From positions 5,487,501-5,551,500 of the forward strand of contig CM036642.1 in NCBI GenBank assembly GCA_020746105.1: a stretch of DNA of 64,000 nt. The letters are read 5' to 3'. The notes beneath the pieces were generated by a model that worked only from the letters and a program-made list of their open reading frames with translations, searched no databases and had not been told where the DNA came from. A program made the translations under genes and the position numbers. This document shows positions 1 to 11,845 of the stretch, one piece after another. Numbering within the stretch: position 1 is the stretch's first letter; every line of letters begins with the position of its first letter. The stretch comes from Trogon surrucura (Eukaryota; Chordata; Aves; Trogoniformes; Trogonidae).

Positions 1-395
1 GACTTCATGGCTGGTTTCCCCGTGTGCTCACCGCCGGGGAGCCGGGGCGGCCCAGCGGGGCTTCCCGCCGCGATGCGCGGCTGCTGAGGGGGCACGGCAG
101 CCCCCGCAGCCCGTGGGATTCCCTCCGAGCCGGCCGGGCGCGCAGCAGCCCTGGCACGGGGCTGCGAAGCCGACGGGAGCCCCACGTCCCGGCACCCCGG
201 CTGCCCATGAAGTGGGACCTTCCTGGGCATCCCCAGCCCCCCTCGCCCCGCAGCACTGCCCAGCCCTGGCGGCATCTCCCCTCTGCCCGAGCCCCGGTGG
301 GAGGGACAGGGCGGCTGACACCCGGCAGCAGCACGGCGGGGCAGAGCCCCCGCTGCCCCCCGGGGACCCCCGTGCCCAGGCACGAGGCGGCAGGC
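1..395. other. Intergenic DNA beyond the SIDT2 3' end
   Basis: GC-rich stretch past the inferred SIDT2 cleavage site. No exon, repeat or promoter motif could be supported. In the human block the next gene on this side is TAGLN, in the same orientation as SIDT2, so its promoter may lie just outside the window; that is an inference from synteny. Confidence 0.5.
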
Positions 396-414
396 GCGAG
401 CAAAGTGCAGACAC

Positions 415-420
415 TTTAAT
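415..420 (-). promoter_or_regulatory. SIDT2: Poly(A) signal of SIDT2
   Basis: ATTAAA on the minus strand, about 525 nt past the SIDT2 stop codon. Cleavage would fall near 390-402, giving a 3' UTR of about 550 nt. ATTAAA is the commonest variant signal, and I see no AATAAA between here and the stop codon. Inferred from position and motif only. Confidence 0.6.
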
Positions 421-945
421 GCGAGACCCCTCCCAGCAGACCCAGGCGCGGACAGCACAGGGCAGCCTCGGTGGGGATCGGCGACGGGAGGCACGTAGCT
501 GCCAACACCCCTGGGGACGCTGAGGGGACAGGAGCAGGGCGTCCCCTGTCACCGCCATCGCCACTGCGGATGCAGGCGCCCCCCGCCTCCCACCCATACG
601 ACTCAGGCACTGAAGAGACACTCGCACCCATGTGCTCGTGGGGGCACGGCACTCGCCACGGCCCCCGCACTGTGGGTGCACGAACACGGAGCAGCAGCAG
701 CACCTTTTCCAGTGTCCCCTGCCACCAAGGACGGGTGCCCTGGTAGCCCATGCAGCTCCTTTTTGGCTACGACAGGGAGGAGGCACACCGGGACCCCCCA
801 GGCTGCGTGGGGAGGGGGGACGGAGTGGCTGGCAGGACCCACAGCGTGGGCATCCTTCCCCGGGGCTGTCCTGGCGGGTTCCCCCTCCCGGGGGCTGCAA
901 CCGGACGTTTGGCACGGTCCCAGGGCAGTGGGCAACTGCAGGCCC

Positions 946-3900
946 CTAGAAGACGTAGATCTTGTCCCGCTGGATGCAGTCCAGGTCGTCGTCCAGCGTC
1001 AGCAGCACCTGCGGGGCAGGGGGCGGTGAGCCGGGGGACCCGGGGCAGGGGGCAGCCAGGGCAGCGGGGGCCCTGCTGGCGGTAGCGAGTGCCTACCAAG
1101 AAGGAGCCGAACATGGCAATGGAGGAGAGGAAGTGCCAGATGTCGTGGTCGTCAAAGAAGTCGAGCAGGATGCAGTCGCGGTTGTGCTCCCGGGACTCAG
1201 CTGGCGTTTTCTGTCGGCAATGGGGACAGTGGTGACCGCACGGATCTATGGCTGCCCTGGCCGCCCCACCGCCCTCCTGCTCACCTGCCAGGTGCTGAGC
1301 CCCTGGAAGAAGAAGAAGAGGGCGAAGCCCCAGACCACCGAGGTGCCGATGATGCAGAGGAACGGGATGAGCTTGATGCGTTCGCCGCTGCGGAGCTGCA
1401 CGAAAGGCTGGGGTCAGCGCGCAGGCAGGAGCTGCCGGGGTGCCGGTCCCCGCCCTGCCTTCCCCACCGGGCACGCAGCCCTGGGGGGCTCGGCTCGCAC
1501 CTTCATGATGATGTAGAAGGCGAAATAGAGGAGGAGGTTGCAGATGCCAATGGCCAGCAGGTAGGAAGCGAAGTCATTGGGGCGGACGATGAGGCCATAG
1601 GCGGCGCTGGAGGGACAGGGACAGGCAGCGGGGTCAGCCAGCCTGGGGCATGAGCCTCCCCCGTGCCATGCCTGGTATGCCCCAGACATGCCAGCAGCCC
1701 CGGGAGATTGGGAGCTCACAGCTGTCACGAGCGGGCAGTCCTCAGCCCAGCCCTAGTGCAGGGGACCGTAGCCAGGGGTCCGTGCCGCAGGAGTGGGGTG
1801 GGGACTATTGGCTGGGCTGGGGGGAGCGGGGAGGGGTCTGGCATGTGCCCGGCTCCTGACTTACAGCGACCAGTTGATGATGTTTCCCATGACCAAGAGC
1901 ACCATTCGATCCTGCAAAGCGTGAGGGAGGCTGTGAGAGGGGGGGTGGGCCAGGGAGGGGGCACTGCCAGCCGGGGTGTCCCCAGAGCCAGGGACCCCAG
2001 TGAGCGGGGCCACCGTGCCAGCACTCACCACGTACATGGGCCCGCTGCACTGCCGGACGCAGTCCGTGTACAGCACGTGCAGGATCCTGCGTGGGGTACC
2101 CGAGTCTGTGGGAACAAGCGGGGTCGCACTGGGAAGGGGCTTCACTGCGCTGCCCCCCGCACCCCACTCACGGTAGTGCCCCCCGCCTCACCCAGCTTCC
2201 AGCGCCCCATGTAGTAGAGCTGGGTGCTGAGCAGCAGGGTGGCCACGATGTGGATGACGGAGAAGACGATCCAGAAAGCCGTGTTCCCTTTGCCGAAGAC
2301 CTGGGGGCAGGCGGGGCGGTGGGCAGTGGGCTGTGGGGGAAACCAGCCCCCCACCACCACCCCCAGCCCCCGCTGTACTCACCACGCCGACGACGGAGAA
2401 GAAGATGACGAGGGCCAGGCAGGCGTAGGCGCTGTAGGCGCTGGCGTTGATGTCCGGGTGACGTTTCTGGTAGAGCTTCAGCATGCAGAGCCCCGCGATC
2501 ATGTACATGAAGGAGGTGTCTGCGGAGTGGGGGGACGCACAGCGGTGAGCAGGGCGGGGGCAGCCCCAGTGTGGGCAGCAGGGGTCCGGGGGTGGAAACT
2601 TACCGAACTGGAAGTTGGTGTAGTTGGGGCAGACGTGGTAGCAGGCGCTGAGCAGCCCCTCCATCATGAGAGCGGTGCCCATGGCGTAGAAGAGCCCGAA
2701 GTGCTTGGGGATGCCACACTCCTGGGGGGCGGGAGGAGGTGAAGTGGAAGTGGGGGTCCCAGGCGGCTGAGAACGCCCCCAGGCACGAAGCCCGTCCCTT
2801 ACCAGAGCGTGGGCATCATTGCGCATGAGCGCCCGGTTGTAGTTGATCTCTCGCTGCAGGATGATGAGCAGGAAGAGCAAGCCCAGCAGGACGTAGCCCA
2901 GGTTGCTGAGGATGTTGTTGAAGGCGCTGCAAGGAGACAGTCCGGACGTGGGTGCTGCAGACCCCGCTCCCTCCCTGGGGCCCCGCTGCAGCGCTGCCTC
3001 GGGTACAGGGCACCCGCAGCCACCCACTGTCCCCCCCAGACCCACCTGAGGTTCCCCAGGGGGTGGGCACACAGGAAGTTGTAGTAGCAGATGTCCTGGT
3101 TGCCGGTGACGTTCACCACCTGCACACGGGTACAGTGAGAGCAGGAAGGAACAGGGGAACACAGGGGACACCAGGGACAGCCCCACGGTTGCTGGGGAGC
3201 ACAGCTGGGCGGCACCACAGCTGCCAGTGCTCCTGGGAGCCCCTTTTGGGGTCCTCATGGCCCCCCTTACCGTCTGGTAGGTAATGACGAGCTGGATGAC
3301 GGGCAGGGCATAGAAGACGGCGATGGTGGCGATGTTCCTGGGAGAGGCAGGGGGTGTCATGGGGTCCCCGCTGCCCAACCTGTGTTGGGAAACTGCCCTG
3401 TGCTCCCCACCCCTGCCACCCCCCACTCACCAGAAGTAAATCTGGTACTTCTTCCGCAGCACCCGCTTGTCCTTACGTGCCAGGTCGGCCACGCAGAGGT
3501 ATTGCTGGAAGGAGAGGCAGGTGGAGGGGCTTGCCCCGGCCGGGGGGGAGCAGCCGGCGGGGGTGCAGGGGGCCCGGAGCGGCACACACCTTGGTGCGGA
3601 TGACGTTCTTGTCATAGTCAATGTCGGCCAGTGTGTCGTAGTCATCCTCCTCGACAGAGCTGAGCGAGTCCAGGCGCGGCCGGCCAGCCACGTTCTCCAG
3701 CGACCGCTCCCCTGCGACAGAGCCAGGGCTGTCAGCAGAGACACCCAGCCGCGCCACCCTCGGTGCCCACCCCGTGGGACCCCAATCACCCCCAATTAAC
3801 CGATCGCTCGCCTCCTTGCCAACTCACGCCGGGGACAGACTCCAGCTCTGTGCGGAACCTGCGCTGCCCCTGTCCCGGGGACGTGCCCCGGCTGTGCTGG

Positions 3901-6900
3901 CACGGGTGAGCATTGCTCCGTGCCTTCAAGCCCCAGCACCCCACCAGGCTGGGGACAGTGCAGGAGGGCCGGGATAATGTCCTCCCCCTGCCCTGCAGCC
4001 CCTCAGGTGCTGTCCTGGCACGGTGGCGGCTGCCCTTGGTCAGAGGGAGGGGACAAGGGAGCAGAGGTGCTCAGCGCCCCGGGCGCAAGCTCAGGGCAGA
4101 TTTTGGCTCGATTGGCCCCTCCCTGCCCGATACCAGCATCTACCCATGGCAATGCTCAGCGGCCTCATCGGGGTGGAGGGCGTGCGCCGCTTGAACTGCT
4201 CTTGCCCTTCAAAGGAAAGCGAGAGTTATTGGATCGGGAGCGAGGCTGAGCACCGGGGGGTTTCCCGGTGTGCATCCGGCCAGCGGCACGGACGGAGACC
4301 CCACTGCGGGCTTGCCCAGAGGGGCTGGTAACGTGGGGACCCTTCCCAGAAGACAGAGGCAGAGCTGGGACGCTGCCCGGGTGCGCTGGCTCTGCAGAGC
4401 CGTGGCTGTGCCAGCCACCACATCGCTTCCCCGGGACTTACCCACGTAGCCGTAGGGGACCTCAGCCGAGGCCATGCTGTCCGTGAGGCCCTCGGCACTG
4501 CTGGAGGAACCGTTCCCTGTAAGGACAGCCAAGGGTGGGCACGGCTGCCTGCCGATGGGGAAGGAGGCGAGGGATGGCACGTGGTACTCACCGAAGGAGC
4601 CGTAACCGTAGCTGTCGTAGGGGCCACGGCCCAGGAAGGAGTCGGGGATGCCGCGGGAGTGCCCTGCGAGACAGGCAGGTCCCCGTCAGCCTCCCGTGGC
4701 ACCCCTGGCGCAGGGCTGTTTGGCACAGAGCAGCACCCCGCGCCCCGACCCTGGCACGGGAACCAGCTCACAGCCAAGGACAGAGCAAAGGCTGGCACCT
4801 ACCCAGGAGAGATGCTGGGAGTCCCCGCAAAGCGTGAGAAGAAAGAGACAGACTTGGTGAGATGCCCAAGCACCAGCACAGCCCTGCCAGCCCCAGGGCG
4901 GGGAAGCCCGAGCCCCAGGAGGTCCCTGTTCCCCTGACATCGGGATCTGTCCCTGGGGAACCAGCAGGCAAGCAGGGCTCAGGGCAATAGTGGTGAACCC
5001 TTGCAGATTCAAGGGCTTTCCCATGGGCTCTTGAGGGCAAAATAACCGCAAATCCCCCAGGCAGACCCCGCCATGTGCCACTGCTGACGGCTGCTGCCTC
5101 CAGCCCCTCACCCGTGTCCAGGCTGGGCGAGTCCATGGCTGCCAGGAGCCCCTTCCTCTTCTGCTGCCTGCCGAGGGAAGCGGCCATGAGCAGCCAGGGG
5201 TGAGTGGGCAAGGTAACCCTGAGAGCCTCCCCGTGCTGGGGACAGGGCAGTACCCATGGGCTCGGTGCCTGGAGGGAACAGGGCAGCCAGGGCAGAGACC
5301 CCCAGGAACTCACCGGCAGCTCTCCCAGCAGGCGATGAGCACTGTGAGGACGTAGAAGGAGAGGAAGATGCCCAGGCAGAAGAGCACGCTGCTCACGTAG
5401 GCCTCCGCTGCGCAGAGCCGAGACAAGCACTCAGGGGGAGCAGCAGCCCCGGGGACCTGCTGGGGGTCCTCTCTGGAGTCCAGCACTCCCCAGCCCCAGA
5501 GAGCCCCCCCAGGCTTACACGTTATGGCGGGCGACACCATCACCTCCAGCATCTTCTGCCGGTTGTGCTGATCCACGGGTTCATCTGGAAGAAGGCAAGG
5601 GCCAGGGGCTGCAACCCTCCTGCAGATGCTGCTCCTCAGCATGTCACCAGCACACAGCCCATGGGGGCACAGATTGCCCCAGCCCCCCAGCGTACCTGGG
5701 GAGGCATTTTTGGAGAGCGGGTAGTAGGGCAGAGCCCCTCCGCACACCTCGTCCTCCGTCTTCACCACAACCACCACGTAGAAGCTGTTGCTGGGGAAGT
5801 CCTTCTTCTGCAGCGGCCATCCCACAGAAGAGAGGGAGAGACAGGGGTCAGTGGAGCCCAGCTGGGGATCCCACCCCACCCCGCGCAGCCGGGGCTCCCT
5901 GGGGGGCTGAGGGCTGCCCCAGAGCCACAGCCCGAGAGCCCTGCTCGCCAGCGCCACCCACCAGCACCGCGGCACAGCCCTGCGCCCACCTGCACAGTGA
6001 TGGCCGCTTTTTTCGTCATGGTCTGGTACATCCCGATGAAGGCCACGTTGTTATCCAAGTCGTAGACAGGACACTGCGGGGACCGAGGGGCTGTCAGCCC
6101 TGCCGGGCATCACGGCTGGCCCAGGCAGGGGGTCCCGCCACCCAAGCCTACCAGGATGTCCTGGATGGAGATGACAGAGCAGGGGAAGGCCATGGCCGAG
6201 GTCACCTTCACGATCACCGAGTCAACTCCCTCGGGGAACTCATACTTGAAATACTGGGAGGGGGAGAGAGCACATCGCCGCTGTGGTCTCTGTGGGTGCA
6301 AACCCTCTCCCACGCCACGCCAGCCTCTCCTCACCTGCGGCTGGGAGGCTGTGGCATTGAAGCTGAACCTCTCGTTTGTCCTGCAGAGAAAGGTGGTGGC
6401 GGGTGAGGGGGGCCCGCAGCCCCACGGGCAGCCCCGGTGGGCCGGGCGGGGGCCGGGGGCGTGGGGCTGGCTCACCGCAGCACGAAGTTCTCCACGCGTG
6501 TGACCCGCAGCTGGTAGGAAGTGTTGGTGGACAGCGTGGAGACGTCCACGTAGAAGTGCTGGGTCTCCACCTCCGCCTTGGTCTGGGGCTGGCAGAGCGT
6601 GCGGCTCACCTCCTGGTAGGCGTACTTGCGCTGGTACCTGGGCAGGTAGAGCCGCGCTGAGCCCACCGGGACCCCCGACTGCCCACCGGGACCCCCGACT
6701 GCCAGCTCACCACGGGTACCCGCGGCTTGGCTGGGTGGGGGAGCAACACCGGCCCCGCTGACACTCACAGGCCGCGGAGGATGAGTGGCACCTGGAAGGA
6801 GACCACCGCTTCCTTCTGCCTCACCACGAAGAGCACGGGCAGGTCCTTGTGGTCGGAGAGGACGTTCACCGACACCCGCACGCCCTCGGTCTGCGGGGAG

Positions 6901-7256
6901 GGCGAGGAGGTGTCGGCCAGCCGTGTCGCCGGCGGCCGGACTTTGCTCGGCCCTCGTGGCAGAGGCCACGTCCCCGCCACGGGCTGCCACCGTGCCCCCA
7001 CCCGGGACACTGGGGGACCCCAGGGGCAGGGGGTCCCCGTCCGGCGCGGCCCCCTCACCCTGTTCCTGTGGACGCTGTGGTTGAAGGCGTAGATGTTGAG
7101 CAGGTCGGCGTGCACCCAGTCGGTGTAGGTGGTGTTGAAGACGGCCTCCTTCTCGACGACGTCGGGGTGCCGGGGCGGGGGCCGGGTGGGCGGCAGGGCC
7201 CCCAGCGCCCCGGCCAGCAGCGCCCAGGCCAGCGCGGCCGCCCCGGCGCCCGGCAT
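946..7256 (-). CDS. SIDT2: SIDT2, lysosomal SID1-family transmembrane protein (complete, 26 coding exons)
   Basis: SID1 transmembrane family member 2, a lysosomal membrane protein linked to nucleic-acid uptake and lipid handling. Exons in coding order: 7059-7256, 6769-6890, 6476-6637, 6335-6380, 6152-6253, 5990-6073, 5696-5807, 5519-5584, 5314-5407, 5112-5167, 4592-4663, 4442-4516, 3590-3711, 3431-3504, 3271-3337, 3046-3119, 2803-2926, 2604-2721, 2383-2519, 2192-2300, 2029-2105, 1865-1911, 1501-1606, 1285-1395, 1097-1210, 946-1008. They sum to 2532 nt, or 843 residues plus stop (human about 832). Residues 1-20 look like a signal peptide, followed by a luminal beta-rich domain to about 300. 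The first membrane segment is at about 302-323, then a cytosolic loop to about 460 and a multi-pass core. The loop has the sorting-type motifs YGSF (368-371), YDTL (421-424) and YLCV (439-442; YLYV in human) and a basic stretch at 447-456. The CREST-type metal site is intact: S575/H579, D590, H807/H811. The start is the first ATG that gives a signal peptide. Introns are 74-730 nt. Confidence 0.96.
6661..6700. repeat. Perfect 20-bp tandem duplication in SIDT2 intron 2
   Basis: Bases 6661-6680 and 6681-6700 are identical, and the copy boundary lies cleanly inside intron 2 (6638-6768). No divergence between copies suggests a recent duplication or a length-variable locus. Confidence 0.9.
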
Positions 7257-8050
7257 CCCGCCAGCATCCCCGGCCGCGCCCGCCGCAGCCCGGCCGGCCA
7301 AGGTCCGCCGGGGCGGGACGCGACGGGACCGGGCGGGACGGGTCAGCCGGGGCGCGCCCGGGCTGCCTGCCCCATGGCCTGCCCCGCTGCCGCCGCCGGT
7401 GCCGGAGGGGTCCCCGAGCCTGGTGCCGACGCGGGCGGGCGCTGCCGGGAGGTCCCGGCGCGGGTCCCTGCGGGCGGTGCCCGGTTGCGCTGCCCGGGGC
7501 CGGATCGCGGCGGGGCCGGTGCCGGTACCCGGTGCTCGGTGCCCCCGGCCCGCCGGCGGCTGTAAACACGGGCCGCGGTGACGTCACGGCCGTCACACGG
7601 TAAAGGCCGGGCCGGGGAAGTGACGCGGGCGGGCGGCGCCCGCCGGGACCGGCCCCTCCCGCGGCCGGGGGAGCCCCGCTCCGCCCCGCTGGGAGCCCCC
7701 GCCCCCCGCCCGGGCGCCCCGGCTGGCAGAGCCTCTGCTCGAGCCGCTCCGGTGGCGGAAGGAGCCGTCCCGACGGCGGACCCGCTGCCGCCCGCCCCAG
7801 CCCCGGGCTCGGCCGCCCGGACGAGCCGCCGCGGTGCTGCCCGGAGGCGCCACGGGGGTGCGGCGGCCGGGCCGCGGGGGCATCCCGCTCCTCGGCGGAT
7901 GCGGGGCTGGGGGCTCCTCGCTGTCCCTGTCCCTGACTCGCCACAGCCCCTCCCGCGGCCGGACACCGGCCCCGGCGCTCGCCCAGCCCGGCGGCCGAAG
8001 TCCCGGCGTGCGGGGGCACGGAAACCGCCGTGAACCCGTGAGAACCCGGC
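7257..8050 (-). promoter_or_regulatory. SIDT2: SIDT2 CpG-island promoter and 5' UTR region
   Basis: Very GC- and CpG-rich DNA directly upstream of the SIDT2 start codon, with no TATA box at a sensible position. A palindromic CRE (TGACGTCA) lies at 7579-7586 and a forkhead motif (TGTAAACA) at 7561-7568, both about 300-330 bp upstream of the ATG. The transcription start site cannot be fixed from sequence. Long open frames across this stretch come from base composition. Confidence 0.7.
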
Positions 8051-8150
8051 GTCCGGGCTCGACGCGACACCCGGGCCCCCGGCCGGCGGTTTCCCGCTGC
8101 TCTCTGCGGGACAGATGCAAAGAGACGAGAGCGCTGCTGCTGTTGTGCAC

Positions 8151-8156
8151 TTTATT
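8151..8156 (-). promoter_or_regulatory. PAFAH1B2: Distal poly(A) signal of PAFAH1B2
   Basis: AATAAA on the minus strand followed by G; cleavage expected near 8130-8140. It lies exactly where the tail of the adjoining SINE relic would run, so the signal probably derives from that tail. Confidence 0.65.
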
Positions 8157-8330
8157 TCTATAGGTCCTCTCAGCGAGGATCCCAAAGCACTTTGGGGCCC
8201 GTCTGCGCGGTGTTTCCAGGCTGCGGGTGGTGACGCTGACAGCAGATGGAACGACTTGCTCGGGGACAGACGGACGCCCAGGCAGGAGCCAGAAGCAGAA
8301 CTCAACCAACTCCTGGGCTGCTGCTCAAAA
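8151..8330 (-). mobile_element. Ancient MIR-like tRNA-type SINE relic, sense to PAFAH1B2
   Basis: Read on the plus strand, the block runs in the order expected of a reversed amniote MIR-like SINE. It starts with a tail resembling the ATTTATATAGCGCC type, followed by GAGGATCCCAAAGCACTTT at 8175-8193. A decayed middle includes ACTTGCTCGGGGACAGAC, and the head-proximal part resembles GGCAGGAGCCAGAAGCAGAA with CTCCTGGGCTGC after it. Family recognition is from memory of the consensus, so the subfamily is not given. It is old and decayed; the SINE sense strand is the minus strand. Confidence 0.6.
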
Positions 8331-8730
8331 CTCGGGTACTGCCTCCCCGGGCCGCCTGTAAGTTGGATTGCGTGGTGACATGCTCTCCCTCTTCGTTTCA
8401 GGGCTATTAAAAAGAAGTCGCTGAGCAATCGAACACAAGCTGACGTATTCTCGAAGGCCAAACTACCAGTTCCTTTCACCCTCAGAACTTCACTTCCAGC
8501 TTCGGGTACGGGACCTAAACTCTGCATGGTGAAAGGAAAGAAAAACGAAAAAACCAGCCCTCTCCCCCCCGAGCGGGGAAAGGAACAGGCATCGACTGAG
8601 GAGCGAGGATCCAGCAGGGCTCCGAGGCCCCCCAGGGGGGAGGCTGGTGCGGGGCAGCACCTCCCCGGCCATGGAACAGAACCAGTCACCGACACAGAGA
8701 GGGAAGGAGAGACGCAAGCGCCTGGGAGCG

Positions 8731-8745
8731 CACACACACACACAC
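8731..8745. repeat. CA dinucleotide microsatellite
   Basis: Uninterrupted CA run of 15 nt in the PAFAH1B2 3' UTR. Confidence 0.9.
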
Positions 8746-10218
8746 GCTGCGACACAGTGGGGTGAAACATTGACATTTATATCGAAATATGCACTAACAG
8801 AGTGAGCTCTACCAGCTGATGCATTTTTGCCAAAGCAGAATCACAATTTTTTTGTCCCGGGGAAGGTCCGGGGCGGTGAGAGGGCAGTGGCCGCAGGCAG
8901 GAGGGCAGTGCAGGGGCAGGCTGCGCCCCGGTTCACGCAGGGTACTGGCTTTCCTCCTCCCAGGTCCCATCCTCGGTCCTCCTCCCATCCCCAGGAAAGT
9001 TACAAGAGGCTCTTCCTGTCCTTTCACTTTTCAGTTTTCTCTCTGCTGCAATTAACGTGAAAGTGACGATGTTCACCAGCGGCTGCACAGAGCTCTTGAA
9101 CCAGCCCGGCCGGGCAGGGAGGGAAGAAGCCCCCAGGGACCTCGGTTGCCCAGAGCTGGAACAAGAAGCTTCCCTACGCCTCTTGCACCATGGCGCTTGG
9201 TTTCCAAGACTAGGGCAGCGAGGAGGAAGAAGTCCTCCTTGGCCGCCTGTGAAACTGCGCAGCTGTGAGCCAGGCAGCGACAAGCAGAGCTAAACCTTGA
9301 GCGGGGAGCGGGAGGCGTCCTCGCTTTCTGTACGCAGCGCCAGCCGTACAGGAGCTGGTTACGGGAGCAGAGATGGGAGGGCCGTGAGCACTGAACCGAG
9401 CACAGAACGCGGCACCTGAGCGAGCCGAACGCGAGCTGAGCCAGCAGAGCCGTCCTCGGGCACGTTGCATCAGGCTGAGGAGCCTGCCAAACCTCCCGGG
9501 CCGCTCGGCCCCCCCGCCAAGGGGTGACTCACAGCCAAGCACAGCCTCGGCCGCACGGGTGCCGCGTTGAGAAATCAGAGCTTTTCACTGGAGAGCACGT
9601 TTCTGCTTAGCATCTTTTCAGCCAAATGCAGCGACAGCAGGGAGGGAAGCGGGGAGGCACAGCTTAAACTAGCACGCTGCCTTTCTGCACAGGCCTAGAA
9701 ACCTGAAAGGCTGGCAGGGAGCAGAACGCATTCTAGCCTGCCTCCCTGAGGGGGGCATGGCAGTGGGGGAGAAGTCCTTCCCCTGGGAATCCTCCCCTGC
9801 AGTGTATTTTTAACATCTGATTCTCTATTCTCTCTTGCCTCGACCTCTCCAGTGAGCCCCTCGTCGGCAGCGTGACCGTGTTCCTGTAAAACTGCTCCTG
9901 GGAGGCAGCAGAGCTCCCGAAGCCGAGCGAGCCTTGGGGAGCCGTGCGTCCCTCGCCTCTGGCTCGCGGGGGCAGGACTGTGAGCCCCCCTCGACCACGG
10001 CACACCGGCACCTCCTACTCCCGACTCCGGCAAGCGGAATGCTTCATCTTTCCTTCATCTGTGTGTAGATCACACATACTGGAAACAAAACACACACTAT
10101 GCATGCAATCCAGGCAGAAATCCTGCTATGATCAAATCTACAGGAAGAGGGGAACGTAGCGGGGACATCAGAGTATTCCTTAATGCTAGGTAAAAGGCGG
10201 CATGACACACCGGCGCCC

Positions 10219-10224
10219 TTTATT
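10219..10224 (-). promoter_or_regulatory. PAFAH1B2: Possible proximal poly(A) signal of PAFAH1B2
   Basis: AATAAA on the minus strand, followed within about 10 nt by a GU-rich run (GGTGTGTC). Use would give a 3' UTR of about 1.6 kb instead of 3.7 kb. The motif is visible; use is inferred. Confidence 0.4.
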
Positions 10225-11845
10225 ACAACCAAGGGCAGACACACTATATACAGCACCCACGGGCTCGGCGGCAGCCGCGCACAGCCAGCAACCTGGACCC
10301 CTCGGCAGCCCTCCTTCGGAACACAGTCGGAAGCACCCACCGAAAAGCTCTCTGTTCCTCTCCGACTTCCCTGCCGAGGCAAGTGCGCGCCACCGCGGCG
10401 GAAGGGCGAAGGTCCACCTGGCTCCGCCGCGCTCCCACTCCAGCAGGTAAGCCAAGGAGGAACAGACTCTAAAATGGGTTGCCTTGCAAATCTAGTTATC
10501 CACTCATCTACGGCTCCGCCTTCCGGGTCCCAACCGGGCTCCTTCTGAAAAAGAAAACCTTTCACTTGGAAATGAAAGGCTGCTTTCCTACCGTCGTCGT
10601 GACAGCAGACTACAGCCAGCCCTGGTAGCTAAAATCCAAAGCAAACTCCCACCTAGCCGCAGCCCCTGCGAGAGGACACCTGCCCCTCCGGCTCCTCGGG
10701 CCAGAGGCGAGGAAGTGTCCGGGGCAGGAAAAGCTACACCTCGACTTCGCTTTTTACTGTAAGAGGCTGGAATTGCTCAAATAAAATGTTTATACAAGTA
10801 AAACAGAAGCGACAAAGAAATATACACCTTGGAATCTGTAAAGCTTCAGACTGAGTCAGGCCTTGCAGGCGGGGGCTATTCATAGGGGTTTCCTTTAGAA
10901 AAAAAAAGGACGTAACAGTCATACTTTAAAAAAAAAACAAAGGGAAGAGCACTGCAAAGAGCCCTGTGGCACAGGCATCTCGGAGGAATGAAACAGCTCT
11001 ATAGTAGTGAGGAAGCGACTGCCTTGCGCGGCCTGCACCGGACAATTAAAATCCTCAGCTGAGCAACTGTTAAAAGCCAGCAACGCGGGACGCAGACAAG
11101 GAGCGGAGAACAGGACAGCCAGCAGCACCGGGACGAGGCCACCCCAGGGAAAGCCACGTGGGAGGAAAGGTGCCCGGCCAGGAGGCACGGTGAAGGAAGC
11201 GCAAGAACAAGCACCCGGGAACGTTACGCCGGTTCAGGTAACCACTTGGTTTCTTTACGTTTCTGAACTCCAGGTTCACGTTGCTTCGGAAAGGAGGAGC
11301 GAGAAAGCAACGTGCATCACCTGAAAGCCCCCCGCAAAAAAATGCCCAAACCAAGCAAAACGAAACCAAGAGCTTTAGAAGGCGGGACCGAGTTTGGAAA
11401 AATGCATCTGTTCTGGCTTTTGCGAGTGGAATGTGATTCTTGTTCACGGGCTAATACAGAGAGCACAATCCCTATGGCCGGGACCGGTGAGGCAGGAGCT
11501 GTGCGCGGGCTGTCAGACAGGCTACGGGGGTTCTAGGACAACCACAGAGCAACAAGACATGAGAGGGGCACAGAGTGACAGTCCTGTTCTCAGTTTAAAT
11601 GAGGAATGGTTTAAAAGTAAAACTCTTCTCCAGCTAACTTCCTCCTGCAGTAAAACCAACCAAGCCGGCCCTTGTACGTACGAGACCAGTCGAACATCGG
11701 CCTTCCCCCTCAAAACACTAGGTACGAACATCCGGTAACATTCTACAATGGAAAAGTGCTTTAAGAAAGAAGGATTCTGTAGTGCCAGTGACAGAACTGA
11801 TCTGATGGGCTGGATGGTGCTGCTGTTAATGCCGACGCCAGCTAC

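Larger units (their letters stand above)
8130..11845 (-). other. PAFAH1B2: PAFAH1B2 3' untranslated region
   Basis: Non-coding continuation of the last PAFAH1B2 exon, from the stop codon at 11846-11848 to the distal poly(A) signal. The length of about 3.7 kb fits the long 3' UTR known for this gene. It holds two AATAAA signals on the minus strand (10219-10224 and 8151-8156), a CA repeat and an ancient SINE at its distal end. No protein-coding exon is supported here. Extent is inferred from the signals. Confidence 0.65.

Noticed and set aside
2188-3426. 412-codon open frame on the minus strand
   Set aside because: Read-through of real SIDT2 exons and short introns; exons 16 and 20 are out of frame in it.
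7257-7301. 15-residue upstream extension of SIDT2
   Set aside because: The frame is open, but its first codon is TTG, not ATG; the ATG at 7254-7256 starts a good signal peptide.
7343-8776. 477-codon open frame on the minus strand
   Set aside because: Lies in the SIDT2 CpG island and the PAFAH1B2 3' end; residue content is low-complexity Arg/Pro/Gly/Ala and overlaps other open frames, as expected where GC is very high.
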